DNA of 64,000 nt from Saprospiraceae bacterium (GTDB lineage: Bacteria; Bacteroidota; Bacteroidia; Chitinophagales; Saprospiraceae): positions 1-64,000 of the forward strand of contig JANQLV010000064.1 of NCBI GenBank assembly GCA_028280415.1, given 5' to 3'. The notes below the pieces were generated by a model, which was not told the origin of the DNA, did not search any database, and saw only the letters and a list, made by a program, of their open reading frames with translations. This document shows, piece after piece, positions 34,301 through 42,085 of the stretch. The position numbers were made by a program, and so were the translations under genes. Within the stretch, counting starts at the first letter, position 1. The number at the start of each line of letters is the position of its first letter.

Positions 34301-36038
34301 GTCCAATATTGTAGCCCTTAGTTATACGTTGAACAAACTTCTACAAGCCAAAGAGGGATTTGAAGGAATTGCTAAAGAAGGCTTGATTAGCGCTTTACAG
34401 GCTTATGACTACAAAAAGGTAGTTTTACTAGGCTCTAATTGGTGTCATTACTCTTTTGATAAGGCGCTTAAGATTCTGGGGCTTGGATCAAAGGCTTTTG
34501 TAGAACTGGATTATGAAGATAAAACCGAAGCTCAAATCCTGCAGGAAGTCACAGCCATTATATACAAATTAAAACAGGAAAAAGCTCTAATTCTTGGCAT
34601 TATTGGTATTGCCGGTACAACTGAATCCGGTAATGTAGAACCACTCGAAATTATCGGTAAAATTGCTCAACAACACGAGTTGCATTACCATGTTGATGCT
34701 GCTTTTGGAGGAGGTTTTCTTACCGATGATGAACTAAGACAGAAACTCAATGGAATTGAATTAGCAGACTCTGTAACGATTTGCGCACACAAGCAATTTT
34801 ATGTTCCGGTGGGATTGAGTATTTGTTTATTCGAGGATGCATCTCATGTACAGCATTCGGAAAGCAATAGCCGTTATCAGGCCAGAAAAGGCAGTTATGA
34901 TTTGGGAAGGTTTACCCTGGAAGGGTCAAAAGATTTTATGAGCCTGGTACTGCATGGTGCATTTAGTATTCTGGGGAAAGAAGGCTTCGGAGAAGTAATT
35001 CGCAATAATTATCACTCGGCTCAGATATTTGCTAAAATGATCCGGGAACGGGAAGAATTTGAATTGCTTTATGAACCGGATTTGAATATCGTACTTTACC
35101 GTTATCTGCCTTTAAGATTTAGAACCAAGCGAGATTATTCGGATGTTGAACTGGAGAGCATTAATAGACTTAATAAACAGATTCAGCAGGAGCAATTTAA
35201 GAGAGGCAATTCCTTTGTTTCCTATACTTCTGTAAAAAAGAAATCTGATGTTATTAATCAGGTAGTATTTAGAACTGTTTTTATGAATCCTTATACTACC
35301 CTAGAACATCTGGAATTGCTGTTGGACGAACAAGTTTCTATTGCCTATGAGATTGAAAATGGCATTAGAAGAGAAGCGATAGGCATTAACGAAAACATTT
35401 TGATCGGGCGTCCCATTGAAAATGTTAAAGTATATATTTTGGATGATTATCTAAATATTTTACCGATTGGGATGGTCGGCGAGATTTGTATCAGCGGGGA
35501 TGGCCTGGCTGCCGGTTATATCGGAGCAGAGGAACTGGATGCCAGCCGTTTTGTAGATAATGTTTTTTCAGAGGGAGAACGATTATATAGAACCGGAGAT
35601 TTAGGCAGATGGAAAGAGGATGGGAATATCGAATTTTTGGGCAGAAAAGATAATCAGGTGAAAATCAGAGGTAATCGAGTGGAATTAGGAGAGATTGAAA
35701 ATATATTGATCAATACGGAAAGTATTACCGGAGCGATAGTGATGGCTATTGAAAAAACGGATTCCGAAGAAAAAGAATTGGCGGCTTATTTTGTAGCGGA
35801 TAAGAAGGAAAAAATAACGGACCTGATTGCAATTTTGCGTCAGTCTCTACCGGATTATATGCTGCCTGATTATTTTATTCAACTAGATGGATTTCCATTA
35901 AATACAAGTGGAAAAATAGATAAAAAGGCATTACCTGATCCTCTGGAAGCGGGACAAACGCATAAATACAAAGTAGTGGCCACTGAAATGTACCATGCGG
36001 GAAAAAGTCGTCGCGATTTAGCTACACATTCCAAATAG
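31314..36038 (+). CDS. NRPS (TubC dock - condensation - adenylation) with an internal PLP-dependent decarboxylase
   Basis: A 1574-residue protein. Residues 1-57 resemble a TubC N-terminal docking domain. A condensation domain follows (about 70-520; HHxxxD at 207-212, with Ser instead of Gly after it). The adenylation domain begins near 535: A3 IIYTSGSTGRPKG near 676-688, A4 region with F722-V723-D724, A5 NIYGSTE near 821-827. About 840-1340 is a complete group II PLP decarboxylase: LGHPSFIGHMTG near 912, TNGGTMSN near 990, HVDAA with D1128, and the PLP lysine K1160 in AHKQFYVPVG. It resembles PanP-type aspartate 1-decarboxylases. The adenylation domain then resumes (GRPIENVKVYILD, A6 GEICISGDG, A7 YRTGDLG, A8 GRKDNQVKIRGNRVELGEIE, A10 NTSGKIDKKAL). 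The specificity code V-D-C-V-T-S-I-A-D-K points to beta-alanine. No carrier or thioesterase domain follows. The domain calls are firm; beta-alanine production and use are inferred. Confidence 0.9.
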   Translation: MKIELLLKELKDNNISLALRNGKLLWKLPEGGIDDKLFSLLKDKKAEIKALLEKKDNLKKYLTIGKAAQMESFPLSPAQKRLWSLNQVKNGAAAHHIPFAGKLIGELHLDLFEKSFRYLIERHEILRTVLRKDKNHSETRQFILPVNEAAFNIDYLDFSLNQSADQEVKRQLQKMTKAFMDLEKAPLFRTSLIKLAKEEHVFLFVIHHAICDSRSMEIFTSELIQTYNKLRHDVEKLETPLRIQYKDYVCWLEEEKQTETYRISENYWLDKFSRPSMPLNLPSIKRRPPVQTFNGNSQRHSYTLEFTDQLKRFSKNNRVRLFTVLMAGIKALLGRYSGQDDITIGTPVSGRIHPDLENQIGLYANTLAVRTQFKLEDSFQKLLRKEEQNLLEALEHQVYSFEQLIDKLDLKRNLNRSPLFDVFVAFQDRTKLNIDKGPESVNGLSLEKYDFKKNAIQFDLSFCFSEYDDRLELEIQYNTDICEDIFISKLFKHFKELLTVCIADTTIQLNKVNYIPSEEQAKIFEFSNSLKTDYPRDRSIIELFEEQVSLNPECEAVRLEEQNWSYLELDVLATKYACVLRKDYGIMPKDRVVVSLEHGAYLIPVLLAIKKLGAVYVSLDPSTPGNRIEYVLEDSQSKLFIDQSFMDDLQVADYNFDNLKLERASYKEADKIEFIIYTSGSTGRPKGIMIKSEGVMNRLNWMWKNYPYSADEVSCAKTSIGFVDHICEIFGPLLKGIPLVLFKKRAVQDTKNFIFSLNQHKVSRIVLVPSLLREMLLYPKLCKEQLQKLKIWTSSGEALKKSDVKNFYSVLQNPEVRLLNIYGSTEVTADATYYDTYAKFNSYKKFELFDLSAKRKIENLISEHAVAKQIIDQPLSELIKDDFFKEVSIKGQFSIEEYLTFIRSRILPNVVNLGHPSFIGHMTGPIPDIIKELNALVVAMNQNQVKIETSSVATLIEKQLIGIFHQLVYNRSEEYYRKYTQDADHALGIVTNGGTMSNIVALSYTLNKLLQAKEGFEGIAKEGLISALQAYDYKKVVLLGSNWCHYSFDKALKILGLGSKAFVELDYEDKTEAQILQEVTAIIYKLKQEKALILGIIGIAGTTESGNVEPLEIIGKIAQQHELHYHVDAAFGGGFLTDDELRQKLNGIELADSVTICAHKQFYVPVGLSICLFEDASHVQHSESNSRYQARKGSYDLGRFTLEGSKDFMSLVLHGAFSILGKEGFGEVIRNNYHSAQIFAKMIREREEFELLYEPDLNIVLYRYLPLRFRTKRDYSDVELESINRLNKQIQQEQFKRGNSFVSYTSVKKKSDVINQVVFRTVFMNPYTTLEHLELLLDEQVSIAYEIENGIRREAIGINENILIGRPIENVKVYILDDYLNILPIGMVGEICISGDGLAAGYIGAEELDASRFVDNVFSEGERLYRTGDLGRWKEDGNIEFLGRKDNQVKIRGNRVELGEIENILINTESITGAIVMAIEKTDSEEKELAAYFVADKKEKITDLIAILRQSLPDYMLPDYFIQLDGFPLNTSGKIDKKALPDPLEAGQTHKYKVVATEMYHAGKSRRDLATHSK

Positions 36039-36069
36039 AAATCAAATCGGCATTAAAGATGATTTCTTT
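36037..36069. terminator. Terminator-like hairpin after the NRPS gene
   Basis: AGAAATCA (36037-36044) pairs perfectly with TGATTTCT (36060-36067). It starts within the stop codon and lies between the convergent NRPS and dehydrogenase genes. Confidence 0.5.
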
Positions 36070-36110
36070 GCATCGGGGCTGCATTAAATTTATTATAGGA
36101 ATGCTGGAGC

Positions 36111-37316
36111 TTATTCCTTGCCTTTGAGATAATTTTCCAGATAAGCAAAATGACTTCCCAGACCCCGGTTTACAGCTACTGTTGCCCTTTCTATTACCGC
36201 GCTATTGTCCTTTAATAATTCCTCCAATATAGCGCTGATAAATTGCTGTCCGAAAGCAGTGGAGGCATCTCGTGGAAGTTCATTGGGAAGATTGTCAATA
36301 GTCATCATATCAATCTTGCCATCCTGATAAGCGTCGGTCTCCTGGCTGCTTACCGGGTCAAAACCAAAAACGGGATCGGCAATCGTTGATGCTTTAAGAG
36401 TAGATGGAATGGACGAAACGGGAGCGATATCACAGGTGACATCCGCAATGACCTTAATCGCAAAATCACCGGAATTCATATCGTCTATACTAAAAAATGC
36501 AGGAGCATTATTATCCCAATAAATGCCATTGATCATTATATCGCTGCATCTGTAAAAAGGAGCAAAGCTGCTTTCGAATAATTCCGGATGCTCATAAAAT
36601 GTTTCTTTATCAAAAGGGCTTCCATCTTTCCGTCTTGCATAATCTATACATTGGAGCTGGGTATAAACGGCTTTTGAGTATTGGTTTTTTAGATATTCTT
36701 CCGGACTGACTCTTTGAATACCCATATCGTCTAAAACCAGTGCGGCTCCTTTGCCAACGCGGCCGGTACCGGTGAGAACAATTCTCATTGGAGGATATTG
36801 CATACGCTTATAAATAGCTTGGGCCTCGGCATAATCCAGACAGTCTTTCATTCTTTTAAGCTCAAATAGTCCGGTTTTGCGACCATAAGTCATAATGCCA
36901 TTATGTGCACCGACCATACCAGCGAATTTCCCAAAGGCGATCAGACGTTGTCCCTTATTATTAGTCAATACCTCATAATCTATCAGGCGTATATTTTTTT
37001 CCACAATGGCCTGCAAAAGCTTTCGATTATATGATTGTTCCTTAATAGTATGAGAAAAGAAAAAATAGGTTTTATTGGGAATTAATTGTTCAATCGGAAC
37101 TTCCTTTACGCCCATCAACACATCGCGATCCGAAAGATCATCAGACATGGGGACGTTTAGAGTTCGGTAGGCTTCATCCGGAAAACAGCGGTTGGGTGAT
37201 GGTTGTACAAGTATATCGATTCCTCTTTCATTGATTAAGAAAGCACATTGCTCAGGTGTCAGTGGCACTCTTGAATCTGGTGGGATCTTTCCTTCCCGGA
37301 TTATTCCAATCTTCAT
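36111..37316 (-). CDS. Saccharopine dehydrogenase-like (lysine-forming type) NAD(P) oxidoreductase
   Basis: A 401-residue protein of the alanine dehydrogenase / saccharopine dehydrogenase (Lys1-type) family. The N-terminal domain has 'IGIIREGKIPPDSRVPLTPEQ' with the substrate-binding Arg (R5-x9-R motif region) and 'GVKEVP' with a conserved Lys, followed by 'YFFFSHTIKEQSYN'. The nucleotide-binding domain has LTGTGRVGKGAA. The C-terminal part contains 'VIADVTCDIAPVSSIPST', characteristic of saccharopine dehydrogenases. It may interconvert saccharopine and lysine plus 2-oxoglutarate; an opine-type substrate is also possible. It converges on the NRPS gene and has its own start region (candidate -7 boxes at 37381-37388 and 37392-37399), so no operon link is implied. 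Confidence 0.75.
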   Translation of the reverse strand: MKIGIIREGKIPPDSRVPLTPEQCAFLINERGIDILVQPSPNRCFPDEAYRTLNVPMSDDLSDRDVLMGVKEVPIEQLIPNKTYFFFSHTIKEQSYNRKLLQAIVEKNIRLIDYEVLTNNKGQRLIAFGKFAGMVGAHNGIMTYGRKTGLFELKRMKDCLDYAEAQAIYKRMQYPPMRIVLTGTGRVGKGAALVLDDMGIQRVSPEEYLKNQYSKAVYTQLQCIDYARRKDGSPFDKETFYEHPELFESSFAPFYRCSDIMINGIYWDNNAPAFFSIDDMNSGDFAIKVIADVTCDIAPVSSIPSTLKASTIADPVFGFDPVSSQETDAYQDGKIDMMTIDNLPNELPRDASTAFGQQFISAILEELLKDNSAVIERATVAVNRGLGSHFAYLENYLKGKE

Positions 37317-37380
37317 CAGATAATAGTTTTAAATGGTTTTAGTTCGTTGGCATATAGATCGTTTCTAGCCACAAAGAAAG

Positions 37381-37399
37381 CAAAAATAATGCAAATTTA
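37381..37399 (-). promoter_or_regulatory. Two candidate minus-strand -7 elements
   Basis: TATTTTTG (37388-37381) and TAAATTTG (37399-37392) both match TAnnTTTG on the minus strand, 65-83 bases upstream of the dehydrogenase start. Neither has a -33 match at 19 bases. Confidence 0.35.
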
Positions 37400-37552
37400 T
37401 AATGAACGATCATCCTGCTGTAGAATCACCATTTTTGATAAATATTTTTCAAATGAATCAGGCTTTTTGACCTATCTTAGCTATAGATCCCAGGCATTTA
37501 CGGACTGTCCTTTATTTTGATTCTTCCTTGTGTTTTAGGAGAATAATAGTTT

Positions 37553-37993
37553 ATGTTTCAAAAGATTACACCATCTATTCTTTTGCGCATGTTTCTTTCA
37601 ATGTGCTCTAAAACCGAAGATATCTCTGACCCCAGAGATGAAATCATAGGCCAGTATACAGGAACTGTTAGTATTCAGGAAGAATATGGTGGTGGATTTT
37701 TTGAAAGCGATACCTCTTATCAGTATGAGTTTATGGTTGAAAAGCTGGATTCGAATAAAATCCGGTTTAGTCCTGAAATTCCATTGATATATTATTCTAT
37801 ACCAACGGAAGAGTTTATTTATGAAGAAGATGATGCTTATGAATTTAGTGATGGCCCTTCCTATGCTTCCTATAGCTTAACTATTAAATTTGACAGGGAC
37901 TCTTCACTACTCAAAATTGTAAGAGGGAGTCGTGCTGGATTTCCCAGTTCTGATTTTTATCTCTATACATTTGCTGGAGAGAAAGACGAATAA
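37553..37993 (+). CDS. Probable lipoprotein of unknown function
   Basis: A 146-residue protein with a hydrophobic N-terminus ending in 'LSMC' (Cys18), a weak lipobox. The mature part is acidic and strand-rich with alternating Tyr, Phe and Glu ('QYTGTVSIQEEYGGG', 'YQYEFMVEKLDSNKIRF'), suggesting a small beta-sandwich or barrel. No family recognised. Confidence 0.55.
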   Translation: MFQKITPSILLRMFLSMCSKTEDISDPRDEIIGQYTGTVSIQEEYGGGFFESDTSYQYEFMVEKLDSNKIRFSPEIPLIYYSIPTEEFIYEEDDAYEFSDGPSYASYSLTIKFDRDSSLLKIVRGSRAGFPSSDFYLYTFAGEKDE

Positions 37994-38125
37994 TCTAGTT
38001 AGAAATATTCGATTTATGGAAAGATTTGCCCCTTGTTTGGCATGAATCTTGAAATTATTGGTTTGTACTTTTAGTAATCCCTCCTTTTATTTTACCCTTT
38101 TAATTAGTAACTAACATACATAACC

Positions 38126-38494
38126 ATGAAATTGAGAATTTCATTTCTCCTGGCTATTCTATGCCTAAGCATCCCTTTTTTACAAGCGAATAATGGCAAT
38201 CCTTCCAGTTCTACTGTAAGTTCTACCGCAGAAACAAGTTATCCTCTGGACAATATTTTCTACAATGATTTCGAAAATAGTGCCGTTTTTATTGATTTTG
38301 AGGCAATTACGGATGACCTGATTATGATTAATCTTTTTAGAGATGGGCAACTGATGATGGAAGATGATGTTACCGATCTGCCCGGAAATTCTATTTACGA
38401 GTATAACACAGAGATATTTAGGACAGGAAATTACACTATTGAATTAGTGACTCTGCAAGGAGTCAAAATACACAAGAAAATAGCAATAGAATAG
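38126..38494 (+). CDS. Small secreted beta-sandwich-like protein
   Basis: A 122-residue protein with a signal peptide (1-21, ending in LQA). A Ser/Thr-rich linker leads to about 70 residues ('DLIMINLFRDGQLMMED', 'FRTGNYTIELVTLQGVKI') whose strand order and 'G.Y.ieL.t..G.k..kkI' ending look like a T9SS type A sorting domain without cargo. It may simply share that fold. A bidirectional terminator follows. Confidence 0.6.
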   Translation: MKLRISFLLAILCLSIPFLQANNGNPSSSTVSSTAETSYPLDNIFYNDFENSAVFIDFEAITDDLIMINLFRDGQLMMEDDVTDLPGNSIYEYNTEIFRTGNYTIELVTLQGVKIHKKIAIE

Positions 38495-38527
38495 CTCTGT
38501 TTAGTTTTTTGGAATTTCTCATTTGGG

Positions 38528-38559
38528 TCGCTCGTGCAATTGCATTGAGCGATTTTTTT
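38528..38559. terminator. Bidirectional terminator
   Basis: TCGCTC (38528-38533) pairs with GAGCGA (38547-38552) around an internal palindrome TGCAATTGCA; seven T follow on the plus strand. It separates two convergent genes. Confidence 0.7.
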
Positions 38560-38560
38560 G

Positions 38561-39148
38561 TTAGTTCACAACTTCTGCATCATCCAGGATGTAGTTTAAA
38601 TAATCCAGATCTGAATCATTGAGTCTTAATTTTCCACGAAAAGTAGTCATTGCATCCTGCTTAAACCGTTGCGATTTTTTCTTCATCTGTACATCCATTA
38701 CTGTTTCGGCCCCTGCACCACCGCAGAAAAAACAACTTGAAAAAGGGAAAGCCGACAGTATTACGATCGTTTCATCTCCGGTTTCTTCAAAAGGAATAAC
38801 ATAGCCTTTGATTTGAATTTTTTTACCAGCCAGTTTTTTTACGGAAGGATGGAAAACGGGGTAGGGGATCATAACGTTCATATCCTCATTAAAACGTTCT
38901 TCAAAGTCAACTTTTGAAAGATGGCTCCAAAGTATTTCATAATGATTATCAACTACTTTATAGCTAGTTGTATCTTCTTCAATTGCATCATGATTTTCAG
39001 TCGGCTTGGAATTTAGAGAGCTACTATCTGAGATATTCACCGGAACTTCAGAGAGCTCGGGCTGGATTGATTCATCTTCCTTATCCAATAATTGTAATAG
39101 CCCCAAACCACAAAGAAAAACCAAGAGGAAAATGATTGCGTATTTCAT
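38561..39148 (-). CDS. DUF3299-like exported protein
   Basis: A 195-residue protein with an N-terminal membrane segment or lipoprotein-type signal (1-20, possible lipid Cys13). After an acidic linker, residues 75-195 contain 'VFHPSVKKLAGKKIQIKGYVIPF' in part and 'SCFFCGGAGAET' with C139 and C142. This resembles DUF3299 proteins, where a 'G..V.ipG.m.p' strand precedes a 'C..C..pP' motif; they are often found with metal or copper handling genes, but the role is not known. It has an excellent promoter at 39165-39195. Confidence 0.65.
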   Translation of the reverse strand: MKYAIIFLLVFLCGLGLLQLLDKEDESIQPELSEVPVNISDSSSLNSKPTENHDAIEEDTTSYKVVDNHYEILWSHLSKVDFEERFNEDMNVMIPYPVFHPSVKKLAGKKIQIKGYVIPFEETGDETIVILSAFPFSSCFFCGGAGAETVMDVQMKKKSQRFKQDAMTTFRGKLRLNDSDLDYLNYILDDAEVVN

Positions 39149-39164
39149 TGAAATTGCTTTTCAG

Positions 39165-39195
39165 CAAATATAAAATACGGATGCCAAAGCACAAA
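39165..39195 (-). promoter_or_regulatory. Consensus Bacteroidota promoter TTTG-N19-TATATTTG
   Basis: Minus-strand -33 TTTG at 39195-39192 and -7 TATATTTG at 39172-39165 with exactly 19 bases between them. It lies 17 bases upstream of the DUF3299-like gene start. Confidence 0.78.
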
Positions 39196-39237
39196 AATGC
39201 AAAAGTTAATTAACGTCCTGGCTAAGAAAGAAGCATT

Positions 39238-39278
39238 AGACTTCAGGTATTGATCAGAATAAGCAATACCCGAAGTCT
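39238..39278. terminator. Hairpin after the Omp28-like gene
   Basis: Arms 39238-39252 and 39264-39278 pair over 15 positions with one imperfect pair. It starts 8 bases past the minus-strand stop at 39287. There is no clean T-run, so it may act as an mRNA 3' end stabiliser as well as a terminator. Confidence 0.6.
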
Positions 39279-39286
39279 AAGAATAT

Positions 39287-40345
39287 CTATTTTACAATTA
39301 GCTTTTTCGTAGTAATAGCACCATTGGCAGTTTGAATATTTACAAAGTAAATTCCTGCGCCAAGCTCATTTGCAGCAATTTCAAAACTGGTTGGGCCACT
39401 ATTTAATGTGCCCTCGAATACCTGCTTCACAACCTGCCCGTTTGTATTATACACTTGAATATTAAGGTCCAAGCTGCTCTCATTTAAGTTTATATTTAAA
39501 AGTGTAGAGCTGGTGGCAAGGGTAGGATTAAGTTGAACATCTAAAACCTCCGGACTAATGAAATTCACTGAAACAGGTGCACCAAACTCACTGATTTCGT
39601 TTACATTGACAAATTCGTATGTCTCTCCAACCTTTTCCCAGATAATACCGGCGATGCTTATGTTATCAGCATTCCAGCTGGAAGAAAGCGTATAAGTTTC
39701 CGTGCCGGAAAAAGAGGCCTCTGCATTTATAGTTCCATCCGTCAATAAAAAGCCCAAATCCTCTGAAGTAATCGCTCCGCGCATGACGTAGGAATGCACT
39801 GCATTCGGACCGATACTAGTCTGATTAGCAACTACTTCATGTTCCAAAATATAAAGTCCCAGATAATAGGCTCCTTCCGTTTCCTGGAAAAACTTTGCAT
39901 TATAATTAAGTACGATCTCACCGTCAGGAGAAAGGGTTGCTTCCAGGCCAACATTCGCTAAAGGTGATAATAAGGCATTGGCATCTACAATATCCTTTAC
40001 TTCCTGTCTTTTCTGACTGGCATTACCGCTGCTTACTCCCAAATCTACATTTCCAGCGTAGAAATAAGGCTGATAAGGAGCATTGAAATTATCAGAAAGA
40101 GCCGAACCAGCCGAGCTTACTAAATCGCCGCTGTGATGAGCGCTGATAAAGGTAGCCTTACCCGTATTATCTTCGATAATCTCTTTGAAAAAAGTCCATC
40201 CCCAGTCTCCACAATTAGGACACCAGGTTGCGGTAATCTTGGTTAGGATAGTACTTTGTACCTCTGGCACCTCTTGGGCAAAGACAGTAGAAAAACTTAG
40301 GCAAGTAGATAATAGTAATAGTAGTGTAAAAAATCTTTTTTTCAT
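39287..40345 (-). CDS. Omp28-like thioredoxin-fold protein with T9SS type A sorting domain
   Basis: A 352-residue exported protein. It has a signal peptide (1-23, ending in VFAQ), a thioredoxin-like CxxC (TWCPNCG, C42 and C45) near the N-terminus of a domain resembling Omp28-related outer membrane proteins, and a C-terminal T9SS type A sorting domain (about 275-352: 'LNIQVYNTNGQVVKQ', 'ELGAGIYFVNIQTANGAITTKKLIVK' in parts). The sorting domain implies export across the outer membrane and attachment to the cell surface or release. The CxxC may be redox-active. Monocistronic by its flanking hairpin. Confidence 0.85.
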   Translation of the reverse strand: MKKRFFTLLLLLSTCLSFSTVFAQEVPEVQSTILTKITATWCPNCGDWGWTFFKEIIEDNTGKATFISAHHSGDLVSSAGSALSDNFNAPYQPYFYAGNVDLGVSSGNASQKRQEVKDIVDANALLSPLANVGLEATLSPDGEIVLNYNAKFFQETEGAYYLGLYILEHEVVANQTSIGPNAVHSYVMRGAITSEDLGFLLTDGTINAEASFSGTETYTLSSSWNADNISIAGIIWEKVGETYEFVNVNEISEFGAPVSVNFISPEVLDVQLNPTLATSSTLLNINLNESSLDLNIQVYNTNGQVVKQVFEGTLNSGPTSFEIAANELGAGIYFVNIQTANGAITTKKLIVK

Positions 40346-40526
40346 AATCTTTATTTAGCAATTAAAAGTTTACTGTTTTAATTTTTTGGAACTTATTGAA
40401 GTTAGTGCTTATTCTAAATTCTTACTTCATAATGCAAATATCGCTCTAAGGTTGAAACGAAATACAAAATTTAACAAGATTGTCTGCACATTACCATAAT
40501 GCTTTATTTTTGATACTTGATAAATG

Positions 40527-40565
40527 AAAAAAGGGAAACAACCTTGATCAGTCATTTCCCTTTTC
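40527..40565 (-). terminator. Terminator of the rpmI-rplT unit
   Basis: AAAAGGGAAA (40529-40538) pairs perfectly with TTTCCCTTTT (40555-40564). On the minus strand the stem ends in a run of T. It lies 20 bases after the rplT stop. Confidence 0.75.
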
Positions 40566-40584
40566 CTGCTTGAATGGAAATTGT

Positions 40585-40932
40585 TTATTTCCCTGCTTCC
40601 GCTACAATATTTTTGAAAGCATCAGGATGATTCATTGCCAAATCTGCTAATACTTTTCTATTCAGACCAATTTCATTTTTGGCCAGATTGTGCATCAATT
40701 TGGAATAAGTAGTTCCGTTTAAGCGAGCTGCTGCATTGATACGGGCGATCCATAATCTACGGAAAGCACGCTTTTTATTTCTACGATCCCGGTAGGCATA
40801 GGTCCAACCTTTCTCGACGGCATTTTTAGCAACGGTATAAACATTGCTTCTTGCACCGAAATAACCTTTTGCAGCTTTTATAATTTTCTTGCGTCGGGCT
40901 CTTGATGCTACAGAATTTACTGAACGTGGCAT
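40585..40932 (-). CDS. rplT: 50S ribosomal protein L20
   Basis: A 115-residue L20, binding 23S rRNA domain II early in 50S assembly. It has the basic helix '[21 protein letters not shown]' (in part) and '[22 protein letters not shown]', plus '[12 protein letters not shown]' at the C-terminus. It follows rpmI by 70 bases in the usual infC-rpmI-rplT order. Confidence 0.96.
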   Translation of the reverse strand: MPRSVNSVASRARRKKIIKAAKGYFGARSNVYTVAKNAVEKGWTYAYRDRRNKKRAFRRLWIARINAAARLNGTTYSKLMHNLAKNEIGLNRKVLADLAMNHPDAFKNIVAEAGK

Positions 40933-41002
40933 ATTAATAATTTTTAGTACGATACAGAGGTCACTAGACGCTTTTTCCTGTATCCTCGTTAAAAAATAAC
41001 AG

Positions 41003-41200
41003 TTATCTTAGACAAAGTAACTGTTTGATTCGCTTCTCATCAGCTTTGCTGACAAGACCTGAATGGCGTAGTCTAAGCTTTCTTTTTTTCGTCATCTTGG
41101 TAAGGATGTGAGATTTAAAAGCTTTTTTACGCTTGATTTTACCTGATCCAGTGATGGTGAATCGCTTCTTGGCACTGGAATGAGTCTTCATTTTAGGCAT
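41003..41200 (-). CDS. rpmI: 50S ribosomal protein L35
   Basis: A 65-residue L35 with the family start '[14 protein letters not shown]' and '[25 protein letters not shown]' in parts. It has its own consensus promoter at 41228-41258, so rpmI-rplT can be transcribed independently of infC. Confidence 0.96.
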   Translation of the reverse strand: MPKMKTHSSAKKRFTITGSGKIKRKKAFKSHILTKMTKKRKLRLRHSGLVSKADEKRIKQLLCLR

Positions 41201-41227
41201 CGTAAATACTTTTGTTTAAAAGGACTG

Positions 41228-41258
41228 CAAAGATAGTCAAAAGTTCTTTTAGATCAAA
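41228..41258 (-). promoter_or_regulatory. Consensus promoter TTTG-N19-TATCTTTG upstream of rpmI
   Basis: Minus-strand -33 TTTG at 41258-41255 and -7 TATCTTTG at 41235-41228 with exactly 19 bases between them. The predicted transcription start is about 20 bases before the rpmI ATG. Confidence 0.8.
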
Positions 41259-41343
41259 GTTGCATCCAGGAATTTTTCATCGCTCAGTATGTCATTAATA
41301 CTTTCCGAGCAAGGAAAATCCGGCAATAAAAACCAAAAACTAA

Positions 41344-41937
41344 TTAGTTCTTTTTATTTGTCTTTTTGGGCGCTATGATAACGATCATACGACGTCCTTC
41401 CATTTTAGGCAGACTTTCGGGTGAGCCAAGCTCTTCCAGCTCTTTAAGAAAGCGGAGCAATAATAATTGCCCTCGATCCTTAAACACGATGGTTCTTCCT
41501 CTGAAATGTACATAAGCTTTTACTTTTGAGCCTTCTGCGAGGAATTTCTGAGCGTGCTTGAGCTTGAAATTAAAATCGTGATCATCCGTATTTGGTCCGA
41601 AACGTATCTCTTTAATGACCGTTTTGGATGTCTTTGCTTTGATTTCTTTTTCCTTTTTCTTCTTTATGTAAAGGAATTTCTTGTAGTCGATAATTTTGCA
41701 AACTGGAGGTTTTGCTTTGGGAGAAATTTCTACTAAATCAAGTTCCATTTCTCTTGCCCATCGATTAGCTTCTTTAGTGGAGTAAATGCCAGTTTCTATT
41801 TTTCTGCCAGCTATCTGGCTAACGTCATCGAGATTGTCTCCAACCAGACGTATTTCTGGGACTCTGATAAAACCATTAATTCTAAATTCAGGGGTTTGTG
41901 GACCTCTTTGAAATTGCTTACGCTGTCTTTTCGCCAA
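41344..41937 (-). CDS. infC: Translation initiation factor IF-3, non-ATG start
   Basis: A 197-residue IF-3 that keeps the 30S subunit free and checks the start codon. The N-terminal domain contains 'INGFIRVPEIRLVGDN', the linker a Lys/Glu-rich stretch (YIKKKKEKEIKAK), and the C-terminal domain 'FRGRTIVFKDRGQLLL' and 'EGRRMIVIIAPKK'. The reading frame holds no ATG near its start: upstream of the coding region the codons are ATA, ATT, TAT, CTA and TTG after an in-frame stop at 41953-41955. I use TTG at 41935-41937. In other bacteria infC uses a rare codon such as AUU for autoregulation, so this is likely functional. Confidence 0.93.
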   Translation of the reverse strand: MAKRQRKQFQRGPQTPEFRINGFIRVPEIRLVGDNLDDVSQIAGRKIETGIYSTKEANRWAREMELDLVEISPKAKPPVCKIIDYKKFLYIKKKKEKEIKAKTSKTVIKEIRFGPNTDDHDFNFKLKHAQKFLAEGSKVKAYVHFRGRTIVFKDRGQLLLLRFLKELEELGSPESLPKMEGRRMIVIIAPKKTNKKN

Positions 41938-42022
41938 TAGATAAATTATTTGTTAAAAAATATGTATTAAATGTAACACGGGATAATACTCTTAAAGTTC
42001 CCGCTAAGCTTTATTTCGAAGA

Positions 42023-42063
42023 TAAAAATAAAAAAGTACATTCACATATTGCGAATGTACTTT
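42023..42063 (-). terminator. clpC terminator
   Basis: Perfect 11-base arms 42033-42043 and 42053-42063 with a 9-base loop, followed on the minus strand by a T-rich run down to 42023. It begins 23 bases after the clpC stop. Confidence 0.85.
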
Positions 42064-42085
42064 GATTATTTTTAAAACTATCTAA

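Noticed and set aside
36111-37316. Saccharopine dehydrogenase-like gene as part of an NRPS cluster
   Set aside because: It is convergent, has its own upstream region and is a common metabolic gene, so the adjacency is not evidence of a shared pathway.
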